Below are positions 23,878-33,378 of a stretch of 35,460 nucleotides of DNA, piece after piece. The stretch is from contig CAMTIW010000009.1 of assembly GCA_947072665.1 (NCBI GenBank), positions 1 to 35,460 of the forward strand, given 5' to 3'. Source of the stretch: an uncultured Fusobacteriaceae bacterium. Lineage in GTDB: Bacteria; Fusobacteriota; Fusobacteriia; Fusobacteriales; Fusobacteriaceae. Position numbers and translations under genes: made by a program. Below the pieces are notes generated by a model that was given only the letters and a program-made list of their open reading frames with translations, was not told the DNA's origin and did no database searches. Every line of letters starts with the position of its first letter. Within the stretch, counting starts at the first letter, position 1.

Positions 23878-25605
23878 ATGAAGAAATTAGTTAAAGGAAT
23901 AGATGCTTCACCTGGTGTAGCAATAGGAAAAGTATTTCTATATACAGAAGTAGAACTTAAAATTGATAAAAATAAAATTGATGATACTGAGAAAGAGAAA
24001 TCAAGATTATTATTGGGAAGGGAAAAAACTAAAGAGCAACTTTTACTCATAAGAGACAAGACAGCAAAAAAACTTGGTGAGGATAAAGCTAGTATATTTG
24101 ATGGACATATAACACTCTTGGAAGATGAGGATCTTTTTGAAGAAATTGTAGAGCTTATTGAAAATGATGAAATATCAGCTGAATATGCAATGACTCAAGG
24201 AATAGAAGGATATTGTGAAATGCTTGCTAATATAGAAGATGAATATCTAAGAGAGAGAGCTACGGATTTGAGAGATATTGCTAAAAGATGGTTATATAAT
24301 ATTTCAGGACGAGCAATTGTTGATCTATCATCACTTCCAAAGGATACTGTAGTTGTCGCAAAAGACTTAACCCCTTCTGATACAGCACAATTAGATTTAA
24401 TTAATGTTGTTGCTTTTGTAACTGAAATTGGTGGAAAAACAGCACATTCATCTATTATGGCCAGATCATTAGAGTTACCTGCAGTAGTAGGAACAGGAAA
24501 TGTTTGTTCACAGTTAAAAAATGGAGATCTTGTTATTGTAGATGCCTTGAAAGGTGAAGTAATTGTAGAACCTAATGATGAAGAAATTTCAAAATATATG
24601 GAAAAAAGAAAAAAATATTTTGATGGAATAGAATTATTAAAAAAATTAAAAGATATGGAAGCTATTTCTAAAGATGGTATAAAAATAGGAACTTGGGCAA
24701 ATATAGGGGATCCTAAAGATGTAGCAGGAGTTTTAAGAAATGGAGGATTAGGAATTGGTCTTTATAGAACAGAATTTCTATTTATGAATAGTGATAAATT
24801 TCCAACTGAGGATGAACAATTTGAAGCATATAAATCTGTAGCAGAATCTATGGAAGGAAAACCAGTAACAATAAGAACAATGGATATTGGTGGTGATAAG
24901 TGTTTGCCATATATGGAAATTCCCAAGGAAGAAAATCCTTTTTTAGGTTGGAGAGCATTGAGAATTTGTTTGGACAGACCTGAAATATTAAAAACTCAAT
25001 TTAGAGCACTTTTAAGAGCTTCTGCTTACGGATATGTGAAAATAATGTTACCTATGATTATTTCTTTAGATGAAATCAGAAAATCAAAAGTTATATTTGA
25101 AGAATGTAAGATAGAGCTTAAAGAAGCAGGACTTAAGTATGATGAAACAACTCAATTAGGAATAATGGTAGAAACTCCAGCAGTAGCCTTTAGAGCAAAA
25201 TATTTTGCTAAAGAAGTAGACTTCTTTTCTATAGGAACAAATGATCTAACACAATATACACTAGCTGTGGATAGAGGAAATGAAAATATATCAAAACTAT
25301 ATAATTCATATAATCCAGCAGTATTACAAGCAATAAAAATGTCTATTGATGGGGCTCATGAAGGTGGAATATCAATCTCCATGTGTGGAGAGTTTGCAGG
25401 AGACGAAGAAGCAACAGCTCTTCTATTTGGAATGGGATTAGATGCCTTCTCAATGTCTTCTATATCAGTACCTAAAATCAAAAAAAATATTATGTCTTTA
25501 GAGAAAAAAGAATGTGAAGCTTTAGTTGAAAGAGTTCTTTCTAAGGCTACAACAGAAGAAGTTATGGAAGAAGTTAAAGCATTTAATAAAAAATATTTAA
25601 GTTAA
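23878..25605 (+). CDS. ptsI: Phosphoenolpyruvate-protein phosphotransferase (PTS enzyme I)
   Basis: This 575-residue protein starts the PTS phosphorelay by taking phosphate from PEP and giving it to HPr. The N-terminal HPr-binding helical part is followed by the phosphohistidine domain with His190 in GGKTAHSSIMAR. The PEP-binding barrel has LYRTEFLF (295-302), the GGDK loop (338-341) and catalytic Cys503 in CGEFAGD. Length is that of standard EI without a GAF or HPr/EIIA fusion. The start ATG follows AAGGAAGTG. It is 70 bases from ptsH with a terminator between them, and it ends at a bidirectional terminator. Confidence 0.97.
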   Translation: MKKLVKGIDASPGVAIGKVFLYTEVELKIDKNKIDDTEKEKSRLLLGREKTKEQLLLIRDKTAKKLGEDKASIFDGHITLLEDEDLFEEIVELIENDEISAEYAMTQGIEGYCEMLANIEDEYLRERATDLRDIAKRWLYNISGRAIVDLSSLPKDTVVVAKDLTPSDTAQLDLINVVAFVTEIGGKTAHSSIMARSLELPAVVGTGNVCSQLKNGDLVIVDALKGEVIVEPNDEEISKYMEKRKKYFDGIELLKKLKDMEAISKDGIKIGTWANIGDPKDVAGVLRNGGLGIGLYRTEFLFMNSDKFPTEDEQFEAYKSVAESMEGKPVTIRTMDIGGDKCLPYMEIPKEENPFLGWRALRICLDRPEILKTQFRALLRASAYGYVKIMLPMIISLDEIRKSKVIFEECKIELKEAGLKYDETTQLGIMVETPAVAFRAKYFAKEVDFFSIGTNDLTQYTLAVDRGNENISKLYNSYNPAVLQAIKMSIDGAHEGGISISMCGEFAGDEEATALLFGMGLDAFSMSSISVPKIKKNIMSLEKKECEALVERVLSKATTEEVMEEVKAFNKKYLS

Positions 25606-25608
25606 AAT

Positions 25609-25643
25609 AAAAAAAGCTGATCTTTTGGGATCAGCTTTTTTTT
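25609..25643. terminator. Bidirectional intrinsic terminator
   Basis: AAAAAAGCTGATC, loop TTTTGG, GATCAGCTTTTTTTT. T-runs on both strands serve ptsI and the converging Na/Pi transporter gene. Confidence 0.92.
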
Positions 25644-27294
25644 ATGATATTTTAGTAAAAGTCTCTATAATAGAGTAAAGATGCTCTTTTATTCTTCTGT
25701 AGTTATTAAGCATATCCATATATGCTGTACTTAATAAAGTTTGAGGTTCAGTTGAAATATTTTCAAGATGAGCTGTTCTTGCTTTTTTATAAGTACCTTT
25801 TATATTGTTACATTTTTTTAATGCTATAAAATATAGATCTCTGCTATTTGTTCTGTAAGCATTATTAACATCTCTAAAAATTTCTTCTATATCATTATGA
25901 AGTTTAACAATTGTATTTTTTCTCATTTCATCTAAAAATATATCATTGGAAACAAGTTTTTTTAAAGTTTTAGAAATTCTTAATAAATAATCACTAATTG
26001 TTTCATATTCATCACAAATAATTAAATTTTCTCTTGTTTCATCAACTTCATTTTCTGTTAAATTTTTACTTAAAATTAGAAAGTTTACATCTGTTATTTC
26101 TTTTTCGAAAATATCCATACGCTCTTCTATATCTGCTATATGCTCATGATTAATATCCATATTTTCTCTATTTAAATATAATTCATCTAATTTTTTGAAA
26201 ACTGAAAATATCTCAGTACCCATTTCTAAAATTTCTACTTTTGTTTGACCTATAATCACACTGGGAACCTCTGTCATAAGAGTATCTAAATGTGTGATTT
26301 TAGTTGCTACAACAACTTCATCATCTTTTACAATAAATTCTAAAAATTTTGCCATAAGACCAATAAAAGGAATGAAAATAAGAACATTAAGAATATTAAA
26401 CATAGTATGTGCAGTGGCGATTGCTTTTGTAACATTCGTTCCTGAGTTCACAATTTTACTTAAAAATATAAGATAAAATGGAAAAATAGGAATAATCCAG
26501 CAGACACCTAAGATATTTATTAATGTATGTGCATAAGCAGCTCTTTTTGCGTTTGCAGTAGCTTTTAATGAAGCTAAGAGTGCTGTTATAGTTGTTCCCA
26601 CATTTTCACCCAAGACTAAAGCAACAGCAGTTTCATAACTAAGAAGACCTTGCACAGCTAGAGTAATAGTTATTCCTAGAGTAGCTGATGAAGATTGAAC
26701 AACAGCAGTCATAAGAGCACCAACTAAAGCTGCTTTAATAACACCAGAAAAAATAATAACCTTTTGTCCATTAACCATTGCAGTAGCATCAAAAGCATGA
26801 AACATTCTAATGAATTCAGGCATACTTCTAACAGGTTTAAGACCATTACTCATGATTTCAAGACCTAGAAATATAAATCCTAATCCCATAATTGTTAGGG
26901 CTCTAGTTTTTGCTTTTTCACTGGAAGCAAACATTGAACAAATAGCAGCAATACCTGCAAGAGGTAGTCCATATTTACCTATTTGTAAAACCAAGATCCA
27001 ACCTGTAATAGTTGTTCCCACATTTGCACCTAAGATAACACCTAAAGCTTGTTTAAGAGTAAGTAAAGACGCATTGACAAATCCTATAGTCATCACGGTA
27101 CTAACAGAGGAAGATTGGACTAAACCAGTGACAAAAATCCCCATAAAAATAGCCGCAAAACGATTACCAGTAAGCATTGCTAGAATTTTTTTTAATTTTT
27201 CTCCAGCTAATTTCTGCATTCCACCAGACATGTTATTCATTCCGTAGAGAAATAGGCCTAAACCTCCGATAACCTTAAATATTACATCATACAT
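25642..27294 (-). CDS. Na/Pi cotransporter family protein with PhoU-like tail
   Basis: This 550-residue membrane protein is predicted to couple phosphate uptake to sodium (NptA/PNaS family). Two inverted repeats carry the signature QSSS motifs (60-63 and 200-203), each followed by GANVGTTIT- or GENVGTTIT-type loops (89-97, 229-237). After about eight to nine membrane segments (to about residue 325), a long helical PhoU-like domain (about 340-550) probably senses phosphate or controls transport. GGAGG precedes the ATG. It is transcribed alone, away from potA. Some YjbB relatives export phosphate instead, so direction is not certain. Confidence 0.92.
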   Translation of the reverse strand: MYDVIFKVIGGLGLFLYGMNNMSGGMQKLAGEKLKKILAMLTGNRFAAIFMGIFVTGLVQSSSVSTVMTIGFVNASLLTLKQALGVILGANVGTTITGWILVLQIGKYGLPLAGIAAICSMFASSEKAKTRALTIMGLGFIFLGLEIMSNGLKPVRSMPEFIRMFHAFDATAMVNGQKVIIFSGVIKAALVGALMTAVVQSSSATLGITITLAVQGLLSYETAVALVLGENVGTTITALLASLKATANAKRAAYAHTLINILGVCWIIPIFPFYLIFLSKIVNSGTNVTKAIATAHTMFNILNVLIFIPFIGLMAKFLEFIVKDDEVVVATKITHLDTLMTEVPSVIIGQTKVEILEMGTEIFSVFKKLDELYLNRENMDINHEHIADIEERMDIFEKEITDVNFLILSKNLTENEVDETRENLIICDEYETISDYLLRISKTLKKLVSNDIFLDEMRKNTIVKLHNDIEEIFRDVNNAYRTNSRDLYFIALKKCNNIKGTYKKARTAHLENISTEPQTLLSTAYMDMLNNYRRIKEHLYSIIETFTKIS

Positions 27295-27546
27295 TCATGT
27301 ACCTCCAAAAATTTTTATGCTCAATTTTCTAAAAAACGATATAATAAAAAATATCTAGTTAATTATACACTAAAGTATGAAAAAAATATACTATGAAAAA
27401 GATAAAATGTATATTTCTAAAAAAAAGCTATATTTTAAATAGATAAAAAAGTAAAAAAACAAAGCAAAAAATTCAAGCATTTATGAGAAAAATATGTTAA
27501 AATATCAGGTAGAATAAAAATATTAATGTGATTTACGGAGGTAGAA

Positions 27547-28668
27547 ATGATAAAAAATGATATTAAAATTGAGAATATCAATAAATTTTATGATGGAGTT
27601 CAAGTTTTGAAAAATATAAATTTAGATATAAAAGATGGGGAATTTTTTTCAATTCTAGGACCATCAGGCTGTGGAAAAACAACACTATTAAGAATGATAG
27701 CTGGTTTTATTGTGCCAGATAGTGGAGCCATATATTTAGGTGAAAAAGATTTAGTTGACTTACCACCTAATTTAAGAAATGTTAATACGATATTTCAGAA
27801 ATATGCTCTTTTTCCACATTTAACAGTTTATGAAAATGTAGCTTTTCCATTGAAATTAAAAAAAATTTCTAAACAAGAAATAGATAGAGAAGTTAAAAAA
27901 TTTATAGAAATGGTAGGACTTAGCGAACATATATATAAAAAACCTAATCAACTTTCAGGTGGGCAACAGCAAAGAGTATCTATTGCCAGAGCATTGATAA
28001 ATAAACCTGGAGTATTACTGTTAGATGAGCCTCTATCTGCATTAGATGCAAAGTTAAGACAGAATTTACTTATAGAACTGGATTTAATACACGAAGAGGT
28101 TGGTATAACTTTTATTTTTATAACTCATGATCAACAAGAGGCACTTTCAATATCTGATAGAATTGCAGTAATGAATAAGGGAGAAGTTTTACAAGTGGGG
28201 ACTCCAGCAGAAGTATATGAAGCACCAGCAGATCTTTTTGTAGCTGATTTTATAGGTGAGAATAATTTTTTCCAAGGAAAAATTATAGAAATAATAGACG
28301 AAACTCATGTAAAAGTGGAAGCTGAAAAAATAGGAGAAATTATAGTAGAATTAGATAAGCCAGCTGAAAAAGGAGATTTTTTAAAAGTATCAATAAGACC
28401 AGAAAAAATTAGATTAACAAAAGTAGCACCTAAAATACAAGGGAATTTAAACGTGTTACCTGTGTATATAAATGAAGTTATTTATTCAGGATTTCAAAGT
28501 AAATATTTTGTGTGGATAAATGGAGATAAAGAGTTACTTTTTAAAATATTTAAACAACATGCAGTTTATTTTGATGATAATGATTCAGAAGCTATTTGGT
28601 GGGATGAAGAAGCTTATATTTCTTGGGATGCTGATGATAGTTTTTTAGTTGAGGTGAACACTAAATGA
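27547..28668 (+). CDS. potA: Spermidine/putrescine ABC transporter, ATP-binding protein
   Basis: This 373-residue ATPase powers polyamine import. It carries Walker A GPSGCGKTT (38-46), a Q-loop FQKYALFPHLT (83-93), the signature LSGGQ (136-140), Walker B VLLLDE (156-161) and switch His194, then a C-terminal TOBE-type regulatory domain (about 240-373). The Q-loop Lys-Tyr-Ala-Leu-Phe-Pro is typical of PotA. GGAGG is six bases before the ATG. Its stop overlaps the potB start by four bases. A possible extended -10 (TGT TAAAAT, 27495-27503) has no convincing -35. Related ATPases for iron or sulfonates look alike, but the permease pair supports polyamines. Confidence 0.93.
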   Translation: MIKNDIKIENINKFYDGVQVLKNINLDIKDGEFFSILGPSGCGKTTLLRMIAGFIVPDSGAIYLGEKDLVDLPPNLRNVNTIFQKYALFPHLTVYENVAFPLKLKKISKQEIDREVKKFIEMVGLSEHIYKKPNQLSGGQQQRVSIARALINKPGVLLLDEPLSALDAKLRQNLLIELDLIHEEVGITFIFITHDQQEALSISDRIAVMNKGEVLQVGTPAEVYEAPADLFVADFIGENNFFQGKIIEIIDETHVKVEAEKIGEIIVELDKPAEKGDFLKVSIRPEKIRLTKVAPKIQGNLNVLPVYINEVIYSGFQSKYFVWINGDKELLFKIFKQHAVYFDDNDSEAIWWDEEAYISWDADDSFLVEVNTK

Positions 28669-29507
28669 AAAGAAAAATAAATTTAGGTTTTTTATATACA
28701 GCGCCTATAACTGTTTGGTTAGCATTGTTTTTTGTAATACCTATGTTGATAGTTATGGCCTATGCTTTTCTAAAAGAGGGGAATTATGGAGGAGTGGAAT
28801 TACAATTTTCTTTAGCAAGTTTCTCTATATTTAAAGATAAAGTTTTTTATATGATATTATTTAAAACTATTTATTTATCAGTGATGATAACAATTTTTAC
28901 AGTTTTATTAGGGGTTCCCACTGCTTATTTTATAGCTAGATCAAAGTATAAAAAAGAACTTTTATTTTTGGTGATTATTCCTTTTTGGACTAATTTTTTA
29001 GTAAGAATTTATTCATGGATAGCAATTTTAGGAAATAATGGTTTTATAAATTTATTTCTTAAAAAATTTGGAATAGAACCTATCCAATTTTTATATAATT
29101 CATGGGCAGTTATTATAATATCCGTATATACTTCTTTACCTTTTGCTATTTTACCACTCTATGCAGTTATAGAAAAGTATGATTTTTCTTTAATAGAAGC
29201 AGCAAGAGATTTAGGCGCTACTAATAGTCAGGCTTTTTTTAAGGTATTTTTACCTAATATAAAACCTGGAATAATTACAGCAATACTATTTACTTTTATT
29301 CCAAATTTAGGTTCTTATGCAGTTCCTAAATTAGTGGGAGGAACAAAGGCAACAATGTTGGGAAATATAATTGCACAACACTTGATAGTTACTAGAAATT
29401 GGCCTTTAGCTTCAGTAATCTCAGGGACATTAATAGTTGTAACTTGTATTGCAATAGTAATATTTTCAAAATTAACACAGGAAAAAAAAGGAGGAGAAAA
29501 TGCATAA
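28665..29507 (+). CDS. potB: Spermidine/putrescine ABC transporter permease PotB
   Basis: This 280-residue inner-membrane permease has six predicted membrane segments. The ATPase-coupling EAA loop, EAARDLGAT, begins at Glu178. It opens with a hydrophobic segment LYTAPITVWLALFFVIP typical of PotB. It overlaps potA by four bases and potC by eight, so the three are translationally coupled. Its C-terminal coding end (AAAGGAGGAG) also holds the ribosome-binding site for potC. Confidence 0.93.
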   Translation: MKRKINLGFLYTAPITVWLALFFVIPMLIVMAYAFLKEGNYGGVELQFSLASFSIFKDKVFYMILFKTIYLSVMITIFTVLLGVPTAYFIARSKYKKELLFLVIIPFWTNFLVRIYSWIAILGNNGFINLFLKKFGIEPIQFLYNSWAVIIISVYTSLPFAILPLYAVIEKYDFSLIEAARDLGATNSQAFFKVFLPNIKPGIITAILFTFIPNLGSYAVPKLVGGTKATMLGNIIAQHLIVTRNWPLASVISGTLIVVTCIAIVIFSKLTQEKKGGENA

Positions 29508-30273
29508 AAGAAAAACATCTTTATTTTTTTTCATATTTTCCATGGTATTTTTTTATTTACCTTTGATGTTATTGATTATATACTCTTTTAATGATGGTAA
29601 AACAATGATTTGGAAGGGTTTTTCTTTTCGATGGTATAAAGAATTATTCATGTATTCTGAAAATATTTGGACAGCTTTTAAATATAGTATAATAATAGCT
29701 ATAGTTTCTGGAATATTATCCACTACAATAGGAACATTAGCTGCAATAGGGTTACAATGGTATAAATTTAAATATAAAAAAGTACTACAAGTGGTGACTT
29801 ACTTACCTTTAGTTATACCTGATATAATAATGGGTGTTTCACTATTAATTTTATTTGCAACTATTAAATTCAAATTGGGGTTGATGACAATATTTATTGC
29901 ACATACTACATTTAATATCCCCTTTGTATTATTTATTGTGATCTCTAGACTTGAAGAATTTGATTATTCAATAGTAGAAGCTGCTTATGATTTAGGAGCT
30001 ACAGAGTTTGAAACTTTAAAAAAGATTATTTTACCTATGTTAATGCCTGCAATAATATCAGGATTTTTAATAGCTGTAACTTTATCTTTTGATGATTTTG
30101 TAACGACATTTTTTGTAGCTGGACCAGGATCTTCAACATTACCTCTACGTATATATTCCATGATAAGATTAGGAGTATCTCCAGTTATTAATGCAATATC
30201 AGTATTATTAATAGGATTGTCTATATTTTTAACTTTTTCAACTAAAAGTTTGCAGAAATATTTGGTAAAATAA
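29500..30273 (+). CDS. potC: Spermidine/putrescine ABC transporter permease PotC
   Basis: This 257-residue second permease has six predicted membrane segments and its EAA loop, EAAYDLGAT, begins at Glu160. The segment LSFDDFVTTFF (195-205) is characteristic of PotC. The normal next gene, potD (the periplasmic binding protein), is missing; a PPIase gene with its own promoter follows 79 bases downstream. A substrate-binding protein is therefore encoded elsewhere or lost. Confidence 0.94.
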   Translation: MHKRKTSLFFFIFSMVFFYLPLMLLIIYSFNDGKTMIWKGFSFRWYKELFMYSENIWTAFKYSIIIAIVSGILSTTIGTLAAIGLQWYKFKYKKVLQVVTYLPLVIPDIIMGVSLLILFATIKFKLGLMTIFIAHTTFNIPFVLFIVISRLEEFDYSIVEAAYDLGATEFETLKKIILPMLMPAIISGFLIAVTLSFDDFVTTFFVAGPGSSTLPLRIYSMIRLGVSPVINAISVLLIGLSIFLTFSTKSLQKYLVK

Positions 30274-30286
30274 AAAAGTGTTTTAT

Positions 30287-30315
30287 TTGCATTCTATGAA
30301 ATTTAAGTGTACAAT
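30287..30315 (+). promoter_or_regulatory. Promoter of the PPIase lipoprotein gene
   Basis: TTGCAT, 17 bases, TACAAT, about 38 bases before the ATG at 30353. It suggests the gene is expressed independently of potABC. Confidence 0.68.
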
Positions 30316-30352
30316 AGGTATAAATAAAACAAAAGATTGGAGGAATTAAATA

Positions 30353-31183
30353 ATGGGAAAGAAAATTGCTACTCTATTTATATTGATGACTATATTATTA
30401 ATAACAGGTTGTTCTTCTATATCAAAAAAATTTAATAAAGAAGATATAACAAAATATAACGATATAAGAGCAACAATAGTGACAACTCAAGGAGATATTG
30501 ATGTTTACTTATATCCAGAAGCTGCACCAATAACTGTTTCAAATTTTATTAATTTAGCACAAAGAGGATTTTATGATAATACTAAAATCCACAGAGCTAT
30601 TGAAAATTTCATGATTCAAGGTGGAGATCCAACAGGAACAGGTCAAGGTGGACCAGGATATACAATTCCTGATGAAACAGTGAATTGGTTAGATTTTTTC
30701 CAAAATGGAATGTTAGCCATGGCAAATGCAGGACCAGGAACTGGAGGTTCACAGTTTTTTATAACTTCACAACCAGCTGAATGGTTAAACGGGAAACATA
30801 CAGTATTTGGAGAAACAGTTAGTGATAAGGATTTAGAAAAAATTTCTAAATTAGAGGTTGGAGATATAATAAAAGAAATTAGATTTACAGGAGATATAGA
30901 TTTAATACTTTCATTAAATAAAAAAAATGTTGATCAATGGAATAAAATTTTAGATAAAGAATATCCAGGTTTAAAAAAATATGAGGTAAAGCCAATAGAA
31001 TCATATACAGGAAAAGCAGCTGCTTATACAAAAGAATTGGAAAAAATATATTCTGAAAAACCTGAAAAACAAGAAGATGTAAAATTATCATTAATCCCTA
31101 GATTTATTAGAAGTGTGGAAAATAAAATAAGAAGAAAACCAAAAGTTAATTCTTTAGATGTAGAAACGTCATATTTTAATTAA
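30353..31183 (+). CDS. Cyclophilin-type peptidyl-prolyl isomerase lipoprotein
   Basis: This 276-residue protein has a signal peptide with lipobox LITGC, so Cys20 is lipidated and the protein is membrane-anchored outside the cytoplasm. The cyclophilin domain (about 40-175) includes the catalytic Arg81 in HRAIENFMIQGGDP, GGSQFF (131-136) and the loop LNGKHTVFG. A basic, helical C-terminal extension (about 190-276) follows that bacterial PpiA lacks. It catalyses proline isomerisation in folding envelope proteins. GGAGG precedes the ATG. It has its own promoter and a shared bidirectional terminator. Confidence 0.93.
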   Translation: MGKKIATLFILMTILLITGCSSISKKFNKEDITKYNDIRATIVTTQGDIDVYLYPEAAPITVSNFINLAQRGFYDNTKIHRAIENFMIQGGDPTGTGQGGPGYTIPDETVNWLDFFQNGMLAMANAGPGTGGSQFFITSQPAEWLNGKHTVFGETVSDKDLEKISKLEVGDIIKEIRFTGDIDLILSLNKKNVDQWNKILDKEYPGLKKYEVKPIESYTGKAAAYTKELEKIYSEKPEKQEDVKLSLIPRFIRSVENKIRRKPKVNSLDVETSYFN

Positions 31184-31184
31184 C

Positions 31185-31217
31185 AAAAAAACAACCAATT
31201 ATTTTGGTTGTTTTTTT
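31185..31217. terminator. Bidirectional intrinsic terminator
   Basis: AAAAAAACAACCAA, loop of five bases, TTGGTTGTTTTTTT. It serves the PPIase gene (plus) and the threonine/serine exporter operon (minus), overlapping the latter's stop codon. Confidence 0.9.
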
Positions 31218-31672
31218 AATTTTTTTTTAATTTTTTTTAATTTTTTTAATCTAGAAATAACGCCGAAAATAGTAGAGACAAAAAGAATTCCAAATGCTAA
31301 AGCACCCGATAAAAGAATACTTTCTAATCCTTTTTCTGCAGCTTTTAACATATCTTTATGTAATAAATAAAAAAGGGTATAGTAAATTCCTCCCCCAGGA
31401 ACTAAAGGGATTAAACCTGGAATCAAACTCACAGTGACTGGAGTTTTAAGTTTTCTAGCTATAATTTCTGCTGTGAATGTTATTCCCACAGAAGCTAAAA
31501 AATAAGAACTTGGTCCTGAAAAATTTAAAAATTTGAAAACTTCATAGATAAACCATCCAATAGCACCAGAAATACCAGCAAAGAAAAGTTTTTTTTCTTG
31601 AAGGCTAAAAATAATACCAAAACATATAGAAGTGAAAAATGCAGAAATAACCCTAATAAAGATTATCATCAT
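31199..31672 (-). CDS. Threonine/serine exporter, small membrane subunit (ThrE_2/DUF3815)
   Basis: This 157-residue protein with about four to five membrane segments matches the C-terminal half of ThrE, the DUF3815/ThrE_2 domain. PGLIPLVPGGGIYYTLFYLL (about 84-103) is the family's key region. The last 16 residues are almost all lysine, which explains the T-rich tract on the plus strand. It overlaps the DUF1212 gene by four bases. Together they form a two-subunit exporter of threonine and serine; in Corynebacterium the two domains are one protein. Confidence 0.88.
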   Translation of the reverse strand: MMIIFIRVISAFFTSICFGIIFSLQEKKLFFAGISGAIGWFIYEVFKFLNFSGPSSYFLASVGITFTAEIIARKLKTPVTVSLIPGLIPLVPGGGIYYTLFYLLHKDMLKAAEKGLESILLSGALAFGILFVSTIFGVISRLKKLKKIKKKLKKQPK

Positions 31673-32454
31673 ATTTTATCACCAAAAATTTCCATCAAAG
31701 TATAAAGAGCAAATCCAGAACCAATGGCTAGAGAAGTTGCAATCATAATCGCTTCAACGCCTCGGGAGATTCCAGAGACTAAATCTCCAGCAATTAAATC
31801 TCTTATTGAATTGGTAAAGGCCATTCCAGGAACAAGTAACATAAGAGAACTGATTAAAGAAACAGAAATATTATTCAAAAATCCAATTTTAAAAAGAAAG
31901 TAAGATGAAATTGAACAAATTGCTCCCCCCATTGTTGTTGCAAAAAAATTGTTTACTTTTAAAAATGTAGTAAGATAATTTGTCCAAAAGATAAAAAATC
32001 CACCTATAATAGCGCCAACAAAATCATAGACATCTCCATTAAAAAGAGGAGAAAAAAATGCTGCTCCTCCACAATGCGCAAGTAAAGTAATTGTTTTTGA
32101 ATAAGATTTAGACTTATTTATTAAGATGACCATAGAAAAAAAATCGTTATAGTTCATTGTTTTTATAGATTTTATAAGATTATTTAAATTATGAATTTTT
32201 TCTAAGTTTGTAGTTCGTGAATAAATTCTCTCCACAGAAGAAAAGATTTCGCCAGAACTAGTTCTAGTTGAAGAAATTATACAGGTCATAGTTGAAAATG
32301 CATTGACATGAAGACCATAATGAGAACATATTTTTGTTATTGCATTTTCCACTCTATAAGTTTCAGCTCCATTTTTTAATAAGATTCTTCCTACAATATT
32401 TGCAAGATGAAGAATTTTATTATGATTGAGTTTATTTTCATAAGCTTTATTCAT
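31669..32454 (-). CDS. Threonine/serine exporter, large subunit (ThrE/DUF1212)
   Basis: This 261-residue protein has a soluble N-terminal part with GAETYRVENAI (29-39), a ThrE signature, and five membrane segments (about 120-255) including LLVPGMAFTNSIRDL. It should work together with the small subunit encoded just downstream. The ATG follows AGGAG and lies 16 bases after the methyltransferase gene, so all three minus-strand genes form one operon. Activity in amino-acid export is inferred from the family, whose members are only partly characterised. Confidence 0.88.
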   Translation of the reverse strand: MNKAYENKLNHNKILHLANIVGRILLKNGAETYRVENAITKICSHYGLHVNAFSTMTCIISSTRTSSGEIFSSVERIYSRTTNLEKIHNLNNLIKSIKTMNYNDFFSMVILINKSKSYSKTITLLAHCGGAAFFSPLFNGDVYDFVGAIIGGFFIFWTNYLTTFLKVNNFFATTMGGAICSISSYFLFKIGFLNNISVSLISSLMLLVPGMAFTNSIRDLIAGDLVSGISRGVEAIMIATSLAIGSGFALYTLMEIFGDKI

Positions 32455-32470
32455 ACTAAGTCACTCCTAT

Positions 32471-33211
32471 TTATTTAAATAAAGTTAAAAGTTCTTCTGA
32501 ATAGCCACCACTCTCTTTATGGGTAATAAGAGGAGAAGAAACAATTAATCCCTCACTTCCATATTTCAAACCTTCCACAAGAATTATTTTAGCAGGTTTA
32601 TTATATTTTGAATGACAAAATTGTATTTTTTTAGGCTCTATAGAGAATTTTCTCATAGTTTCTAAAATATCAATCATTCTATCTGCTCTATGAACTAAAC
32701 AAAAATATCCTTTATCTGTAAGAAGTTTAGAAGCAATCTCAATTATATCAGATAATGTAATAGAAATTTCATGCCTTGCCAGTGTAAGTTGATCTAAATT
32801 ATTTAAAGTTTCAGCATTTCCATTAAATTTGAAAAATGGTGGATTACAGACAACAGCATCTTGAGAAGCAATCTCAAAATGTTTATTCCAGTTTTTCATA
32901 TCGTCGTGAATAATTTTTATCTGATGTTCTAAGTTATTGAGTTGAACATTTCTTTTAGCTAGATCTGCTGAAACACTTTGTAACTCAATACCTATTATTT
33001 TAGCATTTGTTCTTTTAGATAAAAAAAGTGGTATTGCACCATTTCCAGTTCCTAAATCAACAATATTATGAACTCCACGTCCAACGGATAAGAATTCAGC
33101 AGCCAATAGAGAATCTAAAGAAAAATTGAAATAATCACTTCTTTGAATAATTTTTAAATTTTCTTTTTGTAAAAGATCTATTATAGATTCTTTGTTATTT
33201 TTTAATATCAT
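32471..33211 (-). CDS. tRNA1(Val) (adenine(37)-N6)-methyltransferase-like protein
   Basis: This 246-residue SAM-dependent N6-adenine methyltransferase resembles TrmN6/YfiC and the Gram-positive YabB. SAM motif I is DLGTGNGAIPL (52-62) and the catalytic motif is NPPF (123-126), typical of enzymes that methylate an exocyclic adenine amine. RSDYFNFSLDSLLAAEF at the N terminus is the family's substrate-side signature. GGAGG precedes the ATG. It is first gene of the minus-strand operon with the exporter pair. The exact target adenine in this organism is not proven. Confidence 0.88.
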   Translation of the reverse strand: MILKNNKESIIDLLQKENLKIIQRSDYFNFSLDSLLAAEFLSVGRGVHNIVDLGTGNGAIPLFLSKRTNAKIIGIELQSVSADLAKRNVQLNNLEHQIKIIHDDMKNWNKHFEIASQDAVVCNPPFFKFNGNAETLNNLDQLTLARHEISITLSDIIEIASKLLTDKGYFCLVHRADRMIDILETMRKFSIEPKKIQFCHSKYNKPAKIILVEGLKYGSEGLIVSSPLITHKESGGYSEELLTLFK

Positions 33212-33240
33212 GTGTTAAAACCTCCTAGAAAATACATTAA

Positions 33241-33249
33241 AGTATAACA
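33241..33249 (-). promoter_or_regulatory. Extended -10 promoter of the methyltransferase-exporter operon
   Basis: On the minus strand TGT directly precedes TATACT, 30 bases before the ATG. No good -35 is seen, as is common for extended -10 promoters. Confidence 0.42.
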
Positions 33250-33288
33250 AATTTTTAAAAAAAAAAATAGTATATTTTTAGAATAGAC

Positions 33289-33317
33289 TTGTTTATTTTT
33301 AGTGGACTGTGTATAAT
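33289..33317 (+). promoter_or_regulatory. Promoter of the glmS ribozyme-glmS transcript
   Basis: TTGTTT (33289-33294), 17 bases, perfect TATAAT (33312-33317). Start of transcription would be near 33324, about 55 bases before the ribozyme cleavage site. A 16-base palindrome, TTCAAAT-TT-ATTTGAA (33351-33366), lies between them. Confidence 0.72.
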
Positions 33318-33378
33318 AAATGCAGTTGATTAGTAATTTTGAAATCAAAGTTCAAATTTATTTGAATTTATTTAAGAA

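Noticed and set aside
26810-27247. Open frame on the plus strand within the Na/Pi transporter gene
   Set aside because: Antisense shadow of a conserved membrane protein; no start signals.
27295-27546. Possible riboswitch in the 252-base gap before potA
   Set aside because: The stretch is A/T-rich, has no conserved core motif that I recognise and no stable stem; it holds only weak promoter-like boxes for both flanking genes.
31205-31250. T-rich near-tandem repeat (T8AA units)
   Set aside because: It is the lysine-rich C-terminal coding end of the exporter small subunit on the minus strand, joined to the terminator.
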